DNA of 7,882 nt from Devosia sp. (GCA_016793415.1 JAEUMC010000970.1:1-7882), one strand, 5' to 3'; shown: positions 1 to 6,047, counted from the first letter of the stretch. Notes: generated by a model from the sequence alone, not told the origin. Program-made: numbers and translations.

Positions 1-24
1 GGACTTCACCCGGCGGCGACTGAC

Positions 25-993
25 ATGGCGCCAGCCGAGCGGCTCGATGCCGACATGCGCCATGTGCTGAATGTACTGCAGTCGATGGGCGGCAAGCGCA
101 TCGACGAATGCCGCTCGCCCGAAGCACGGGCACTGCCGACCCTCGATATGGCGCTGCGCCGGATCCTGCGCGACCAGGTCGACGATATGAGCGTCGGCAT
201 GGAGATGCGGCTGATCCCCGGCCCGACCGATGAGATCCGCGCCCGCATCTATGTGCCGCAGAACGACATCGTCATGGGCCTGCGGCCGATGGTGCTGTTC
301 CTACATGGCGGCGGGTTCGTGCTCGGCGATGTCGACAATTACGATGCGACGCCGCGGGCGCTGGCGGCGCGCACCGGCGCGGTGGTGGTCTCGGCGCATT
401 ACCGGCAGGCGCCGGAGCACCGCTTCCCGGCAGCGCACGAGGATGCCTACGCGGCGTGGACCTGGCTGCTCGAACATGCCGAATCACTGGGTGGCGACGC
501 CAGGCGCGCGGCGATCGTCGGCGAGGGCTCGGGTGGCAACCTGGCAGTCAACGTGGCGCTCAGGGCCAGGGTCGAGGACAAGCCGCTGCCGATCCATCTC
601 GGCCTCGTGACGCCGATGGCGGCGATGCTGTTCGATTTACCGTCGCATATCGAGAACACCGCCACCTTCCCCTATTCCACCGCAACGCTCGAATGGGCGG
701 CGCGCAAGCTGTTCCGCAAGAAGGACGAGGCGCACGACGCCCGGATGAACATTGCCGGGCGTACCGACCTCGCCGGCCTGCCGCCGGCCACCATCATCCT
801 TGCCGATGCCGATCCGCTGCGCTCGGAAGGCGAGGCGCTGGCCGATGCGCTGCGCCGCTCCGGCGTCTGGGTCGACATGACGACCTACGAGGGGGTGACG
901 CACGGCTTCTTCGGGCTCTACCGCATCGTCAACAAGGCGATGTTCGCCCAGGGCCAGCTTGGCCGGAACCTCGCGGCAGCCTTCGGCAGCTAG
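25..993 (+). CDS. alpha/beta hydrolase, HSL/GDXG (lipase/esterase) family, with atypical nucleophile elbow
   Basis: The protein has 322 residues and the layout of the hormone-sensitive-lipase (GDXG, alpha/beta hydrolase fold 3) family, whose members usually hydrolyse short acyl esters in the cytoplasm. Visible landmarks are the oxyanion-hole motif HGGGF at residues 94-98, the segment YRQAPEHRFPAA shortly after it, an acid residue at D263 in the ADADPL motif, and the catalytic histidine H293 in VTHGFF. The nucleophile elbow reads GEGSGGN at 166-172 where the family normally has GDSAGGN, so the position of the nucleophile is Gly168 and a serine follows at 169. No signal peptide is visible. The ATG at 25 gives an N-terminus of normal family length, but it has only a weak GC-rich ribosome site and the frame stays open to the left edge, so a start outside the window cannot be excluded. 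The substrate cannot be inferred. The fold assignment is firm; esterase activity is doubtful. Confidence 0.88.
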   Translation: MAPAERLDADMRHVLNVLQSMGGKRIDECRSPEARALPTLDMALRRILRDQVDDMSVGMEMRLIPGPTDEIRARIYVPQNDIVMGLRPMVLFLHGGGFVLGDVDNYDATPRALAARTGAVVVSAHYRQAPEHRFPAAHEDAYAAWTWLLEHAESLGGDARRAAIVGEGSGGNLAVNVALRARVEDKPLPIHLGLVTPMAAMLFDLPSHIENTATFPYSTATLEWAARKLFRKKDEAHDARMNIAGRTDLAGLPPATIILADADPLRSEGEALADALRRSGVWVDMTTYEGVTHGFFGLYRIVNKAMFAQGQLGRNLAAAFGS

Positions 994-1054
994 CCGATCC
1001 TCCAAACGCCCTACCCCACCCACTGGTGGAAAAGTCACACCGGGCACGTACGTC

Positions 1055-1066
1055 GGCCCGCGGGCC
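1055..1066. repeat. 12-bp perfect palindrome GGCCCGCGGGCC
   Basis: A perfect self-complementary GC-only 12-mer lies 8 bp upstream of the predicted -35 element of the dnaJ promoter. It could be a protein-binding site, or chance in GC-rich DNA. It does not resemble the CIRCE element of HrcA-controlled heat-shock genes. Confidence 0.4.
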
Positions 1067-1074
1067 TCGATAGT

Positions 1075-1106
1075 GTTGCCGTCAGGCACCAGAGTACTTA
1101 TCTAGG
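1075..1106 (+). promoter_or_regulatory. putative RpoH (sigma-32) heat-shock promoter of dnaJ
   Basis: The sequence GTTG (1075-1078), 18 bp, then CTTATCTAGG (1097-1106) fits the alphaproteobacterial heat-shock promoter consensus that I recall as CTTG, 17-18 bp, CYTATNTNNG. All fixed positions of the -10 box match and three of four in the -35 box. The first transcribed base would be expected near 1111-1114, about 40 bases ahead of the TTG start of dnaJ. A 7-bp inverted repeat (TCAGGCA at 1082-1088 and TGCCTGA at 1112-1118) brackets the -10 box. The match is by eye; function is inferred from the fit to the downstream gene. Confidence 0.6.
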
Positions 1107-1136
1107 CCGGATGCCTGATGCGGGGCGCAGGCAACC

Positions 1137-1141
1137 AAGGA
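1137..1141 (+). promoter_or_regulatory. ribosome binding site deciding the TTG start of dnaJ
   Basis: AAGGA sits 9 bases before the TTG at 1151. The competing in-frame ATG at 1118 has no purine-rich site in front and lies only a few bases beyond the predicted transcription start. The TTG start also gives the N-terminus [12 protein letters not shown], which is where DnaJ proteins normally begin. Confidence 0.65.
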
Positions 1142-1150
1142 CAAGGCCGA

Positions 1151-2272
1151 TTGGCGAAACGCGATTTTTATGAAGTGCTCGGGGTCCCCAAGGGGGCCGA
1201 CGAAGCGGTGCTGAAAGGCGCCTACCGCAAGCTTGCGATGCAGTTCCACCCGGACCGCAACCCGGGCAATGCCGAGGCCGAACACAAGTTCAAGGAAATC
1301 AGCGAGGCCTATGACACGCTGAAGGACCCGCAGAAGCGCGCTGCCTACGACCGCTTCGGCCATGCGGCGTTCGAGAATGGCGGCCGCGGGCCGGCCGGAT
1401 TCGGACCCGAGTTCACCTCGTCGATGTCCGATATCTTCGAGGACATTTTCGGCGACTTCATGGGCGGCCGCGGCCGTGGCGGCCAGTCCCGGTTGCGCGG
1501 CTCGGACCTGCGCTACAACCTCGAAATCAGCCTCGAAGAGGCGTTTGCCGGACGCACCGTCGATATCGACGTGCCGACGCTCGCCACCTGCGACACCTGC
1601 GAAGGCTCGGGCGCCAAGCCGGGCACCGGCATGTCGACCTGCCGCCATTGCAATGGCCAGGGCAAGGTGCGCGCGGCGCAGGGCTTCTTCACCATCGAAC
1701 GCACCTGCCCGATCTGCAATGGCCGCGGCCAGATCCTCGAGCAGCCCTGCACCGATTGCGGTGGCCAGGGCCGCCGGCAGCAGAACCGCACGCTTTCCGT
1801 CGATATCCCCAAGGGCATCGAGGACGGCACCCGCATCCGGCTCGCCAACGAGGGCGAAGCGGGGCTGCGTGGCGGACCGCCGGGTGATCTCTACATCTTC
1901 ATTTCGATCAAGCCGCACGACCTGTTCCAGCGCGACGGCGCCGACCTTTACGCCCGCGTGCCGATCGCCATGACTACGGCGGCTTTGGGCGGCGAGTTCG
2001 AAGTGCCGACGCTCGACGCGGCACGGGCTCGGGTGAAAGTCTCGTCAGGCACCCAGCCCGGCCAGCGCGTCCGCCTCAAGGGCAAGGGTATGCCGGTGCT
2101 GCGCTCCAAGGATTTTGGCGACCTTTACGTGCAGCTCGACGTCGAGACGCCGCAGAGCCTTTCGAAGCGCCAGCGCGAACTGCTGGAAGAATTCGAACGA
2201 GAGTCGACGCGGGAGAACTCGCCGACCTCAGAGGGGTTCTTTGCCAAGCTGAAGAGCCTGTTCGAGAACTAG
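1151..2272 (+). CDS. dnaJ: molecular chaperone DnaJ (Hsp40)
   Basis: Full-length type I DnaJ, the cytoplasmic co-chaperone that delivers unfolded proteins to DnaK and stimulates its ATPase. From the TTG start it has 373 residues, normal for bacterial DnaJ. The J domain covers about residues 5-68 with the HPD motif at 33-35; a Gly/Phe-rich segment follows (about 73-115, including [11 protein letters not shown]). The zinc domain has four intact CxxCxGxG motifs starting at C147, C164, C186 and C200. The C-terminal substrate-binding domains follow, ending with a short tail. An alternative ATG at 1118 would add 11 residues ([11 protein letters not shown]) not typical of the family. An RpoH-like promoter lies just upstream, which suits a heat-shock gene. 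No dnaK precedes it here; the upstream gene is a hydrolase, so dnaJ appears to have its own promoter. No terminator is visible before the small gene that begins 16 bases downstream. Confidence 0.97.
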   Translation: MAKRDFYEVLGVPKGADEAVLKGAYRKLAMQFHPDRNPGNAEAEHKFKEISEAYDTLKDPQKRAAYDRFGHAAFENGGRGPAGFGPEFTSSMSDIFEDIFGDFMGGRGRGGQSRLRGSDLRYNLEISLEEAFAGRTVDIDVPTLATCDTCEGSGAKPGTGMSTCRHCNGQGKVRAAQGFFTIERTCPICNGRGQILEQPCTDCGGQGRRQQNRTLSVDIPKGIEDGTRIRLANEGEAGLRGGPPGDLYIFISIKPHDLFQRDGADLYARVPIAMTTAALGGEFEVPTLDAARARVKVSSGTQPGQRVRLKGKGMPVLRSKDFGDLYVQLDVETPQSLSKRQRELLEEFERESTRENSPTSEGFFAKLKSLFEN

Positions 2273-2287
2273 GGCGGCTGGGCAGCT

Positions 2288-2491
2288 GTGGGACACCTCC
2301 TGGAAGTACAGAACAAGGGAGGTCGCCCGCTGACGGTCATCACCGAACCCTTGGGCAATACCTACACACTGCCCCCGGGAAGCCATCTGCGTATCACAAG
2401 CGCCGACATGGATCTGGACGACATATACGTCGTCTGGAGCGAGCAGCATTTGGTGGCGAGACACAAGGCGGCGGCGACTTCAACGGCGTGA
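2288..2491 (+). CDS. small hypothetical protein (67 aa)
   Basis: A 67-residue frame begins with GTG 15 bases after the dnaJ stop and ends 22 bases before the next gene, so it fills what would otherwise be an empty gap in a same-strand gene run. The protein is acidic in the middle and looks beta-rich: LEVQNKGGRPLTVITEPLGN, then YTLPPGSHLRIT, then DDIYVVWSEQHLVAR. That arrangement (an N-x-G-x-P-L-T turn, an E-P pair, then a y-x-L-P-P-G turn) resembles small uncharacterised bacterial proteins that I recall only loosely; I cannot name a family. There is no signal peptide, membrane segment or cysteine. The codon mix (GTA, ATA, ACA, GGA, AGA, TTG) is less GC-biased than in neighbours, which may reflect low expression or transfer. 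The ribosome site before the GTG is weak. A real gene is more likely than not; the function is unknown. Confidence 0.6.
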   Translation: MGHLLEVQNKGGRPLTVITEPLGNTYTLPPGSHLRITSADMDLDDIYVVWSEQHLVARHKAAATSTA

Positions 2492-2513
2492 ACTTTGAGG
2501 TAGTTGGACCGGA

Positions 2514-3086
2514 ATGACTGAAGCCGCACCCCCCAAGACCGCAATCACCATCTGTGGGTCGCTGCGCAAGGACTCGATCAACGAGCCCTTACGCCGGCAC
2601 CTGTCGGCAAAGCTGCGCGAAGCCGGCGTGATCGTCACCGATCTCGACATGCACGACTTCGAGATGCCGATCTTCAACCAGGATATCGAGGATGCCGGCG
2701 AGACGCCGGAAGCGGCGAAGCGCCTGGCGGAGATGTTCCGCAGCCACGACATCGTGCTGATCATCAGCCCCGAGTACAATGGCGGGGTCACGCCGTTGAT
2801 CGCCAACCTCGTCTCCTGGGTCAGCCGCGAGAAACCGAACCCGTTCAAGCACGCGGTGTTCGGCATCGGCGGGATGAGCGACGGCAAGTACGCCACGATC
2901 TTCGCGCTGTCGCACCTGCGCGACTCCTTGAGCAAGATCGGCGCGCTGGTGGTGCCGACGCTGCTGGGGCTGGGCCCCTACCCGGATGTGCTGGATGAAG
3001 ACGGCGCGCCGAACGAAGGCAACATCAAGTGGAAGGTCGGCCAGATGGTGCGCGAGCTGACCCACTTCTCGCGTGGCGGCATCTGA
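2514..3086 (+). CDS. NADPH-dependent FMN reductase family flavoprotein
   Basis: The 190-residue protein has the flavodoxin-like fold signature of the NADPH-dependent FMN reductase family (SsuE/azoreductase/chromate-reductase relatives). The FMN phosphate loop is seen as ICGSLRKDSINEPLRRHL near residues 12-29 and the isoalloxazine-contacting loop as SPEYNGGVTPLIANLVSWVSR near 84-104. A glycine-rich stretch FGIGGMSDGKY follows, then a C-terminal amphipathic part. Family members are soluble, usually dimeric, and transfer electrons from NAD(P)H via FMN to flavins, quinones, azo dyes or metal oxyanions; the actual acceptor here cannot be told from sequence. A GAGGT-type site lies 12 bases before the ATG. 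The stop is separated by a single base from the next ATG, indicating translational coupling with the histidine phosphatase. Confidence 0.9.
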   Translation: MTEAAPPKTAITICGSLRKDSINEPLRRHLSAKLREAGVIVTDLDMHDFEMPIFNQDIEDAGETPEAAKRLAEMFRSHDIVLIISPEYNGGVTPLIANLVSWVSREKPNPFKHAVFGIGGMSDGKYATIFALSHLRDSLSKIGALVVPTLLGLGPYPDVLDEDGAPNEGNIKWKVGQMVRELTHFSRGGI

Positions 3087-3087
3087 G

Positions 3088-3696
3088 ATGTACGCGCTCT
3101 ATGTGACCCACCCGGAAGTGGTGATCGACCCCAATGCAGCGATGCCGCGCTGGGGGCTGTCCAGCCTGGGGAAGTCGCGAGCAGAACGTTTTGCGAACCA
3201 CCCCCTGGTGGTCGACCTCACCCGCCTCGTTTCGAGTACGGAAACCAAGGCTCTCGAACTGGCGGCGATCCTCGCCAAGGGTTGCGGCGCGCCTGTGGAC
3301 AGCGGGGATAAGTTCAACGAAAGCGACCGCCGTGGTACCGGTTTTGTTCCCGCGGCGCGCTTCGAGGCACTGCTCGATGCCCTGTATGCCCACCCCGATG
3401 AGTCGCCCGAGGGCTGGGAGGCGGCGCGGGATGCGCAACGTCGAGTGGCCGGCGCCTTCAATGACGTGCTGGCCGGGCACGATGCGACCAGGCCGATCGG
3501 CTTCACCGGCCACGGCACTGTCGGCACGCTGCTGAAGTGCCACCTCGGGGGGCTGACCATCGCACGCTCCGAGGATCAGCGCCGCATCGGCAATCCGGGC
3601 GGCGGCAACGTCTTCGTGGTGCGGCTCAGCGACCGCAAGCTCATCACCGACTGGATCGCGATGGAGGATCTGCCGGAGAGGATCGAGGGGCTTTAG
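3088..3696 (+). CDS. histidine phosphatase superfamily protein with modified RHG motif
   Basis: A protein of 202 residues with the core pattern of the histidine phosphatase (phosphoglycerate mutase-like) superfamily, which forms a phosphohistidine intermediate. The nucleophilic histidine would be H8, but the usual RHG(E) reads THP(E). The later elements fit: LSSLGKSRAERF near 24-35, SSTETKALELAAILA near 49-63, the catalytic acid as E78 in FNESDRRG, and the second histidine H142 in FTGHGTVGTLL. It also ends with a strand like those that close this fold (NVFVVRLSD). I chose the ATG at 3088, one base after the upstream stop; an in-frame GTG at 3073 would overlap the flavoprotein and has no better ribosome site. 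Cotranscription with the flavoprotein is likely. Substrate unknown; because the phosphate-binding Arg of RHG is missing, catalytic competence is less certain than the fold. Confidence 0.85.
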   Translation: MYALYVTHPEVVIDPNAAMPRWGLSSLGKSRAERFANHPLVVDLTRLVSSTETKALELAAILAKGCGAPVDSGDKFNESDRRGTGFVPAARFEALLDALYAHPDESPEGWEAARDAQRRVAGAFNDVLAGHDATRPIGFTGHGTVGTLLKCHLGGLTIARSEDQRRIGNPGGGNVFVVRLSDRKLITDWIAMEDLPERIEGL

Positions 3697-3706
3697 GGTC
3701 GGCCTA

Positions 3707-3777
3707 GGCGCCCCCTCGCCCCTCCTAGCGGACGCGAGAGCGTCCGCGGGGGGGAGAGGGTTGGGGTGAGGGGCGCC
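3707..3777. repeat. GC-rich palindromic intergenic repeat, copy A (with internal hairpin)
   Basis: The 71-bp element is an imperfect palindrome: GGCGCCCCCTCGCCCC at its left end pairs with GGGGTGAGGGGCGCC at its right end. In the centre is a perfect 8-bp stem GCGGACGC / GCGTCCGC (3728-3735 and 3740-3747) around a GAGA tetraloop. It lies 10 bp after the stop of the phosphatase gene. The flanks 3712-3724 and 3751-3773 match copy B (3840-3876, opposite orientation) at 33 of 36 positions; the 26 bp between them, with the hairpin, are absent from copy B. It resembles REP-type repeats that are dispersed in many proteobacterial genomes, and it can act as a transcription stop at this convergent junction. 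Confidence 0.75.
3728..3747. terminator. hairpin with GAGA loop, possible terminator of the phosphatase operon
   Basis: Perfect 8-bp stem and 4-base loop, GC-rich, starting 32 bases after the stop codon at 3696. There is no run of T after the stem (G-rich sequence follows), so it is not a textbook intrinsic terminator; it may slow or stabilise transcript 3' ends together with the surrounding palindrome. Confidence 0.4.
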
Positions 3778-3839
3778 AAGCGCACGGACATCACGACCTA
3801 GCGTGGGAACCGTAGCCGCACAGCTGGCGTGCTTGGCTA

Positions 3840-3876
3840 CCCCTCACCCTGGCCCTCTCCCCAGAGGGGCGAGGGG
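3840..3876. repeat. GC-rich intergenic repeat, copy B (inverted relative to copy A)
   Basis: CCCCTCACCCTGGCCCTCTC at the left end and GAGGGGCGAGGGG at the right end form an imperfect hairpin. Its reverse complement matches the two flanks of copy A at 33 of 36 positions, differing by three adjacent bases. The element stops 24 bp before the end of the convergent marR-type gene. Sequence between the two copies (3778-3839) shows no gene and nothing else I recognise. Confidence 0.75.
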
Positions 3877-3900
3877 ACGCACTGTGCGCCGCCGGTGCGC

Positions 3901-4353
3901 CTAAGCCCCGTCCTTCCGCCCCGGCGCCCATTCCCCCAACCCGAACAGTTCCACCGCGTCCTCCAGCGCCAGCTTCAGCCGATCGAGCCGGGCCGGGTCG
4001 TGGTCGATCTCGCGCAACCGGGTCGGTCCGGCGAGCGGCGCGTTGGCCAGCAACCGGGTCCCCGCCTCGGTCAGCCCGACCAGCCGGGCGCGACGATCGC
4101 GCGGATCGGTCTTCACGGTGACGAGGTCCATGCGGCGCAGCTCGTCGATCGATTGGCCAAGCGTTGCCGGGTGCATCACCAGGGCCTTGCGCAAGGCGGC
4201 GAGCGGTAGTTGCGGGCGCTCGGCGCAGATGCGCAGCACCGACAACTGCAAGCCGGTGATGCCGAAGCGCTTCTTCAGGTCAGCGTGGAAAGCCTCGGTA
4301 GCACGCTCGAGCCGCACCCAGGCGACAATGGCGGAAAGCGCCTGCTGCTGCAT
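3901..4353 (-). CDS. MarR-family transcriptional regulator
   Basis: From the start MQQQALSAIVAW this is a 150-residue protein, the usual size of MarR regulators, which bind palindromic operators as dimers and are released by small ligands. An N-terminal dimerisation helix is followed by the winged helix-turn-helix: GLQLSVLRICAE, LPLAALRKAL, the recognition-helix region HPATLGQSIDELRRMDLV, then the wing with the conserved D-x-R-x-x-R core in DPRDRRARLVGLTEAG. The C-terminal part is a leucine-rich helix for dimer contacts. The frame extends upstream to another ATG at 4413, but the added residues ([10 protein letters not shown] onward) look non-native and would cross the putative operators, so I prefer 4353. 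No strong Shine-Dalgarno site is seen. The gene diverges from pyrF and may regulate itself through the inverted repeats in between. The ligand and targets are unknown. Confidence 0.88.
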   Translation of the reverse strand: MQQQALSAIVAWVRLERATEAFHADLKKRFGITGLQLSVLRICAERPQLPLAALRKALVMHPATLGQSIDELRRMDLVTVKTDPRDRRARLVGLTEAGTRLLANAPLAGPTRLREIDHDPARLDRLKLALEDAVELFGLGEWAPGRKDGA

Positions 4354-4386
4354 GATTGATCTATGATTCCATCGTGTTGCGCGGAA

Positions 4387-4402
4387 GCTATGGCGACATA
4401 GC
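4387..4402. promoter_or_regulatory. inverted repeat GCTATG-N4-CATAGC, candidate operator
   Basis: Perfect 6-bp arms around GCGA, in the 125-bp region between the divergent MarR-type gene and pyrF, 34 bp upstream of the regulator start. MarR proteins commonly bind 16-20 bp palindromes beside their own gene, so this is a candidate site. The role is inferred from position and symmetry only. Confidence 0.45.
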
Positions 4403-4409
4403 ATCGCGC

Positions 4410-4431
4410 GCAAGCGGGCATTTCCGCTTGC
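4410..4431. promoter_or_regulatory. inverted repeat GCAAGCGG-N6-CCGCTTGC, candidate operator or leader hairpin
   Basis: Perfect 8-bp arms with a 6-bp centre (GCATTT), 47 bp before the pyrF start. It is the strongest symmetric element between the MarR-type gene and pyrF. It could be the MarR operator or, if pyrF is transcribed through it, an RNA hairpin in the pyrF leader. There is no T run after it, which argues against an intrinsic attenuator. Confidence 0.45.
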
Positions 4432-4478
4432 CCGATTCGCTCCGCTATGGCACTGACCGGAAAATCCGGAGACATCTG

Positions 4479-5177
4479 ATGGCAGGCACCCTGATCGTCG
4501 CGCTCGATCTCGACACCCGAGACGAGGCGGAACGCTTGATCGCGCAACTGGGCGACAACGTCGATTTCTACAAGATCGGCTACCAGCTGTTCTATGGCGG
4601 CGACGGGCTCAACCTCGGCAAGGCGCTGCTGGCCGCCGGCAAGCGGGTGTTCTTCGATCTGAAGATGCTCGATATCGACAACACCGTCGAAAAAGGCGTC
4701 GCGGCGATCGCCAGGACCGGCGCCACCATGGTCACCGTCCATGCCTACCCCAAGACGATGCGTGCCGCGGCGAAGGCCGCAGAAGGCTCAGGGCTCACTG
4801 TGCTCGGCGTCACCGTGCTGACCTCGATGGACGACGGCGACCTCAAGGATGCCGGCTATGCGCGCGATGCGGCCGGCCTCGTGGCGTTGCGGGCCGAGCA
4901 AGCCAAGGACGCCGGCATCGGCGGCATCGTCTGTTCGCCCAACGAGGCGCAGATGGTGCGCTCGATCGTCGGGCCCCGGCTCGCCATCGTCACCCCGGGG
5001 ATCCGACCGGCGGGCAGCGCGCATGGCGATCAGAAGCGGGTGACCGGCCCGGCCGAAGCGCTGGCTGCCGGCGCCAGCCACCTCGTGGTCGGGCGACCGA
5101 TCACGGCCGCCGCACACCCGGTAAGCGCGGCGCAGGCGATCCTCGCCGAGATGGCCGGCGGCACGCGGCTGGCATGA
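4479..5177 (+). CDS. pyrF: orotidine 5'-phosphate decarboxylase
   Basis: PyrF converts orotidine monophosphate to UMP and CO2, the last step of de novo pyrimidine nucleotide synthesis in the cytoplasm. The 232-residue protein begins with the typical strand [13 protein letters not shown]. It carries the catalytic D-x-K-x-x-D array as D60, K62 and D65 in [13 protein letters not shown], then the VTVHAY strand, and the C-terminal phosphate-binding parts TPGIRP and VVGRPIT. Length is normal for bacterial group I enzymes. GGAG at 4468-4471 lies 7 bases before the ATG. The frame is open upstream to an ATG at 4356, but that extension would be 41 non-homologous residues across the intergenic region, so 4479 is preferred. 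It heads a same-strand run with dapB and gpmA (48 and 15 bp gaps). Confidence 0.97.
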   Translation: MAGTLIVALDLDTRDEAERLIAQLGDNVDFYKIGYQLFYGGDGLNLGKALLAAGKRVFFDLKMLDIDNTVEKGVAAIARTGATMVTVHAYPKTMRAAAKAAEGSGLTVLGVTVLTSMDDGDLKDAGYARDAAGLVALRAEQAKDAGIGGIVCSPNEAQMVRSIVGPRLAIVTPGIRPAGSAHGDQKRVTGPAEALAAGASHLVVGRPITAAAHPVSAAQAILAEMAGGTRLA

Positions 5178-5198
5178 CCGCGCCGGCTGGGCTATAGG
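5169..5198 (+). promoter_or_regulatory. weak sigma-70-like promoter ahead of dapB
   Basis: CTGGCA (5169-5174) and TATAGG (5193-5198), separated by 18 bp, each match the housekeeping consensus at four of six bases. The site overlaps the last codons of pyrF and would give a short leader before dapB. It is plausible, but such matches are common, so an internal promoter is only suggested. Confidence 0.3.
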
Positions 5199-5225
5199 CG
5201 TCGCACGGGTTCGGTAGGAGCAAGC

Positions 5226-6032
5226 ATGTCTGACCTCAAGGTCGCCATCGCCGGCGCAGGCGGCAAGATGGGCGCGGCCAATATCCGCGCCGTGACCGCC
5301 ACTCCCGGCATCGCCGTGATCTCGGCCTTCGATCGCGCCGGAGCGCCGGCCGTCGGCAAGGATGCGGGTGAACTGGCGGGGATCGAAGCCCTCGGTGTCA
5401 CCGTCACCGACGACGTCGCTGCGGCGCTGGCAGGCGCCGATGCGATCATCGATTTCACCGCGCCAGCCAACTCGGTGGCGCTGGCCGGGGAAGCGGCGAG
5501 GCGCGGCCTGGTCCACATCGTCGGCACCACCGGGTGCAGCGAAGCAGACGACGCGGCCATCCGCGCTGCGGCCGCAACCGCCCGGATCGTCAAGGCCGGC
5601 AACTTCTCGCTCGGGGTGAACCTGCTGCTGGGCCTCGTCAAGCAGGCGGCCGCGGCGCTGCCCGGCTTCGATATCGAAATCCTCGAGATGCACCACAACA
5701 AGAAGGTCGACGCGCCCTCGGGCACGGCGCTGATGCTGGGAGAGGCGGCGGCACGCGGCCGCAATCTCGACCTGAAGACGCATTCGGTCCGCGTCCGCGA
5801 CGGCCATACCGGGCCGCGCGAAGAGGGCAGCATCGGCTTTGCCACGCTGCGCGGCGGCAATGTCATCGGCGAGCATCGGGTGATCCTCGCCGGTCCCGGC
5901 GAGCGGATCGAACTCAACCATATCGCCGACAACCGGGCGCTGTTTGCCGATGGCGCGGTACGCGCCGCATTGTGGGCCCGCAGCCAGCAGCCGGGCTTTT
6001 ACTCCATGGCCGACGTGCTCGGCCTCACCTGA
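5226..6032 (+). CDS. dapB: 4-hydroxy-tetrahydrodipicolinate reductase
   Basis: DapB reduces the product of DapA, using NAD(P)H, to tetrahydrodipicolinate on the route to meso-diaminopimelate and lysine, so it serves both peptidoglycan and protein synthesis. The 268-residue protein has the N-terminal Rossmann nucleotide loop GAGGKMG at 10-16, the GTTG motif at 100-103, NFSLGVN leading into the second domain, and the substrate/catalytic signature from E153 to A168, with catalytic H156 and K160 in [14 protein letters not shown]. The C-terminal RGGNVIGEH, the [10 protein letters not shown] strand and the closing SMADVLGL are also typical. AGGAG at 5216-5220 sits 5 bases before the ATG. The gpmA gene follows after 15 bp, a pairing that I recall from other Hyphomicrobiales. 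Confidence 0.97.
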   Translation: MSDLKVAIAGAGGKMGAANIRAVTATPGIAVISAFDRAGAPAVGKDAGELAGIEALGVTVTDDVAAALAGADAIIDFTAPANSVALAGEAARRGLVHIVGTTGCSEADDAAIRAAAATARIVKAGNFSLGVNLLLGLVKQAAAALPGFDIEILEMHHNKKVDAPSGTALMLGEAAARGRNLDLKTHSVRVRDGHTGPREEGSIGFATLRGGNVIGEHRVILAGPGERIELNHIADNRALFADGAVRAALWARSQQPGFYSMADVLGLT

Positions 6033-6047
6033 GACAAGGACTTCTCG

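Noticed and set aside
1020..1066. CIRCE-type operator or intrinsic terminator between the hydrolase and dnaJ
   Set aside because: No TTAGCACTC-like inverted repeat is present, and the short self-complementary stretches lack both sufficient stem length and a T run.
1082..1918. 278-codon open frame on the minus strand
   Set aside because: Antisense to dnaJ, Ala/Gly/Arg-rich with no domain pattern.
2589..3543. Open frames on the minus strand across the flavoprotein and phosphatase genes
   Set aside because: They oppose two genes with recognisable family motifs and show no motifs of their own.
3697..3900. CRISPR array or insertion sequence in the repeat-rich gap
   Set aside because: Only two copies in inverted orientation, no regular direct repeats with spacers, and no transposase frame.
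4354..4478. N-terminal extensions of the MarR-type protein (to 4413) and of PyrF (from 4356)
   Set aside because: Both would overlap each other across the intergenic region. The shorter starts match usual family N-termini, and pyrF has GGAG 7 bases before 4479.
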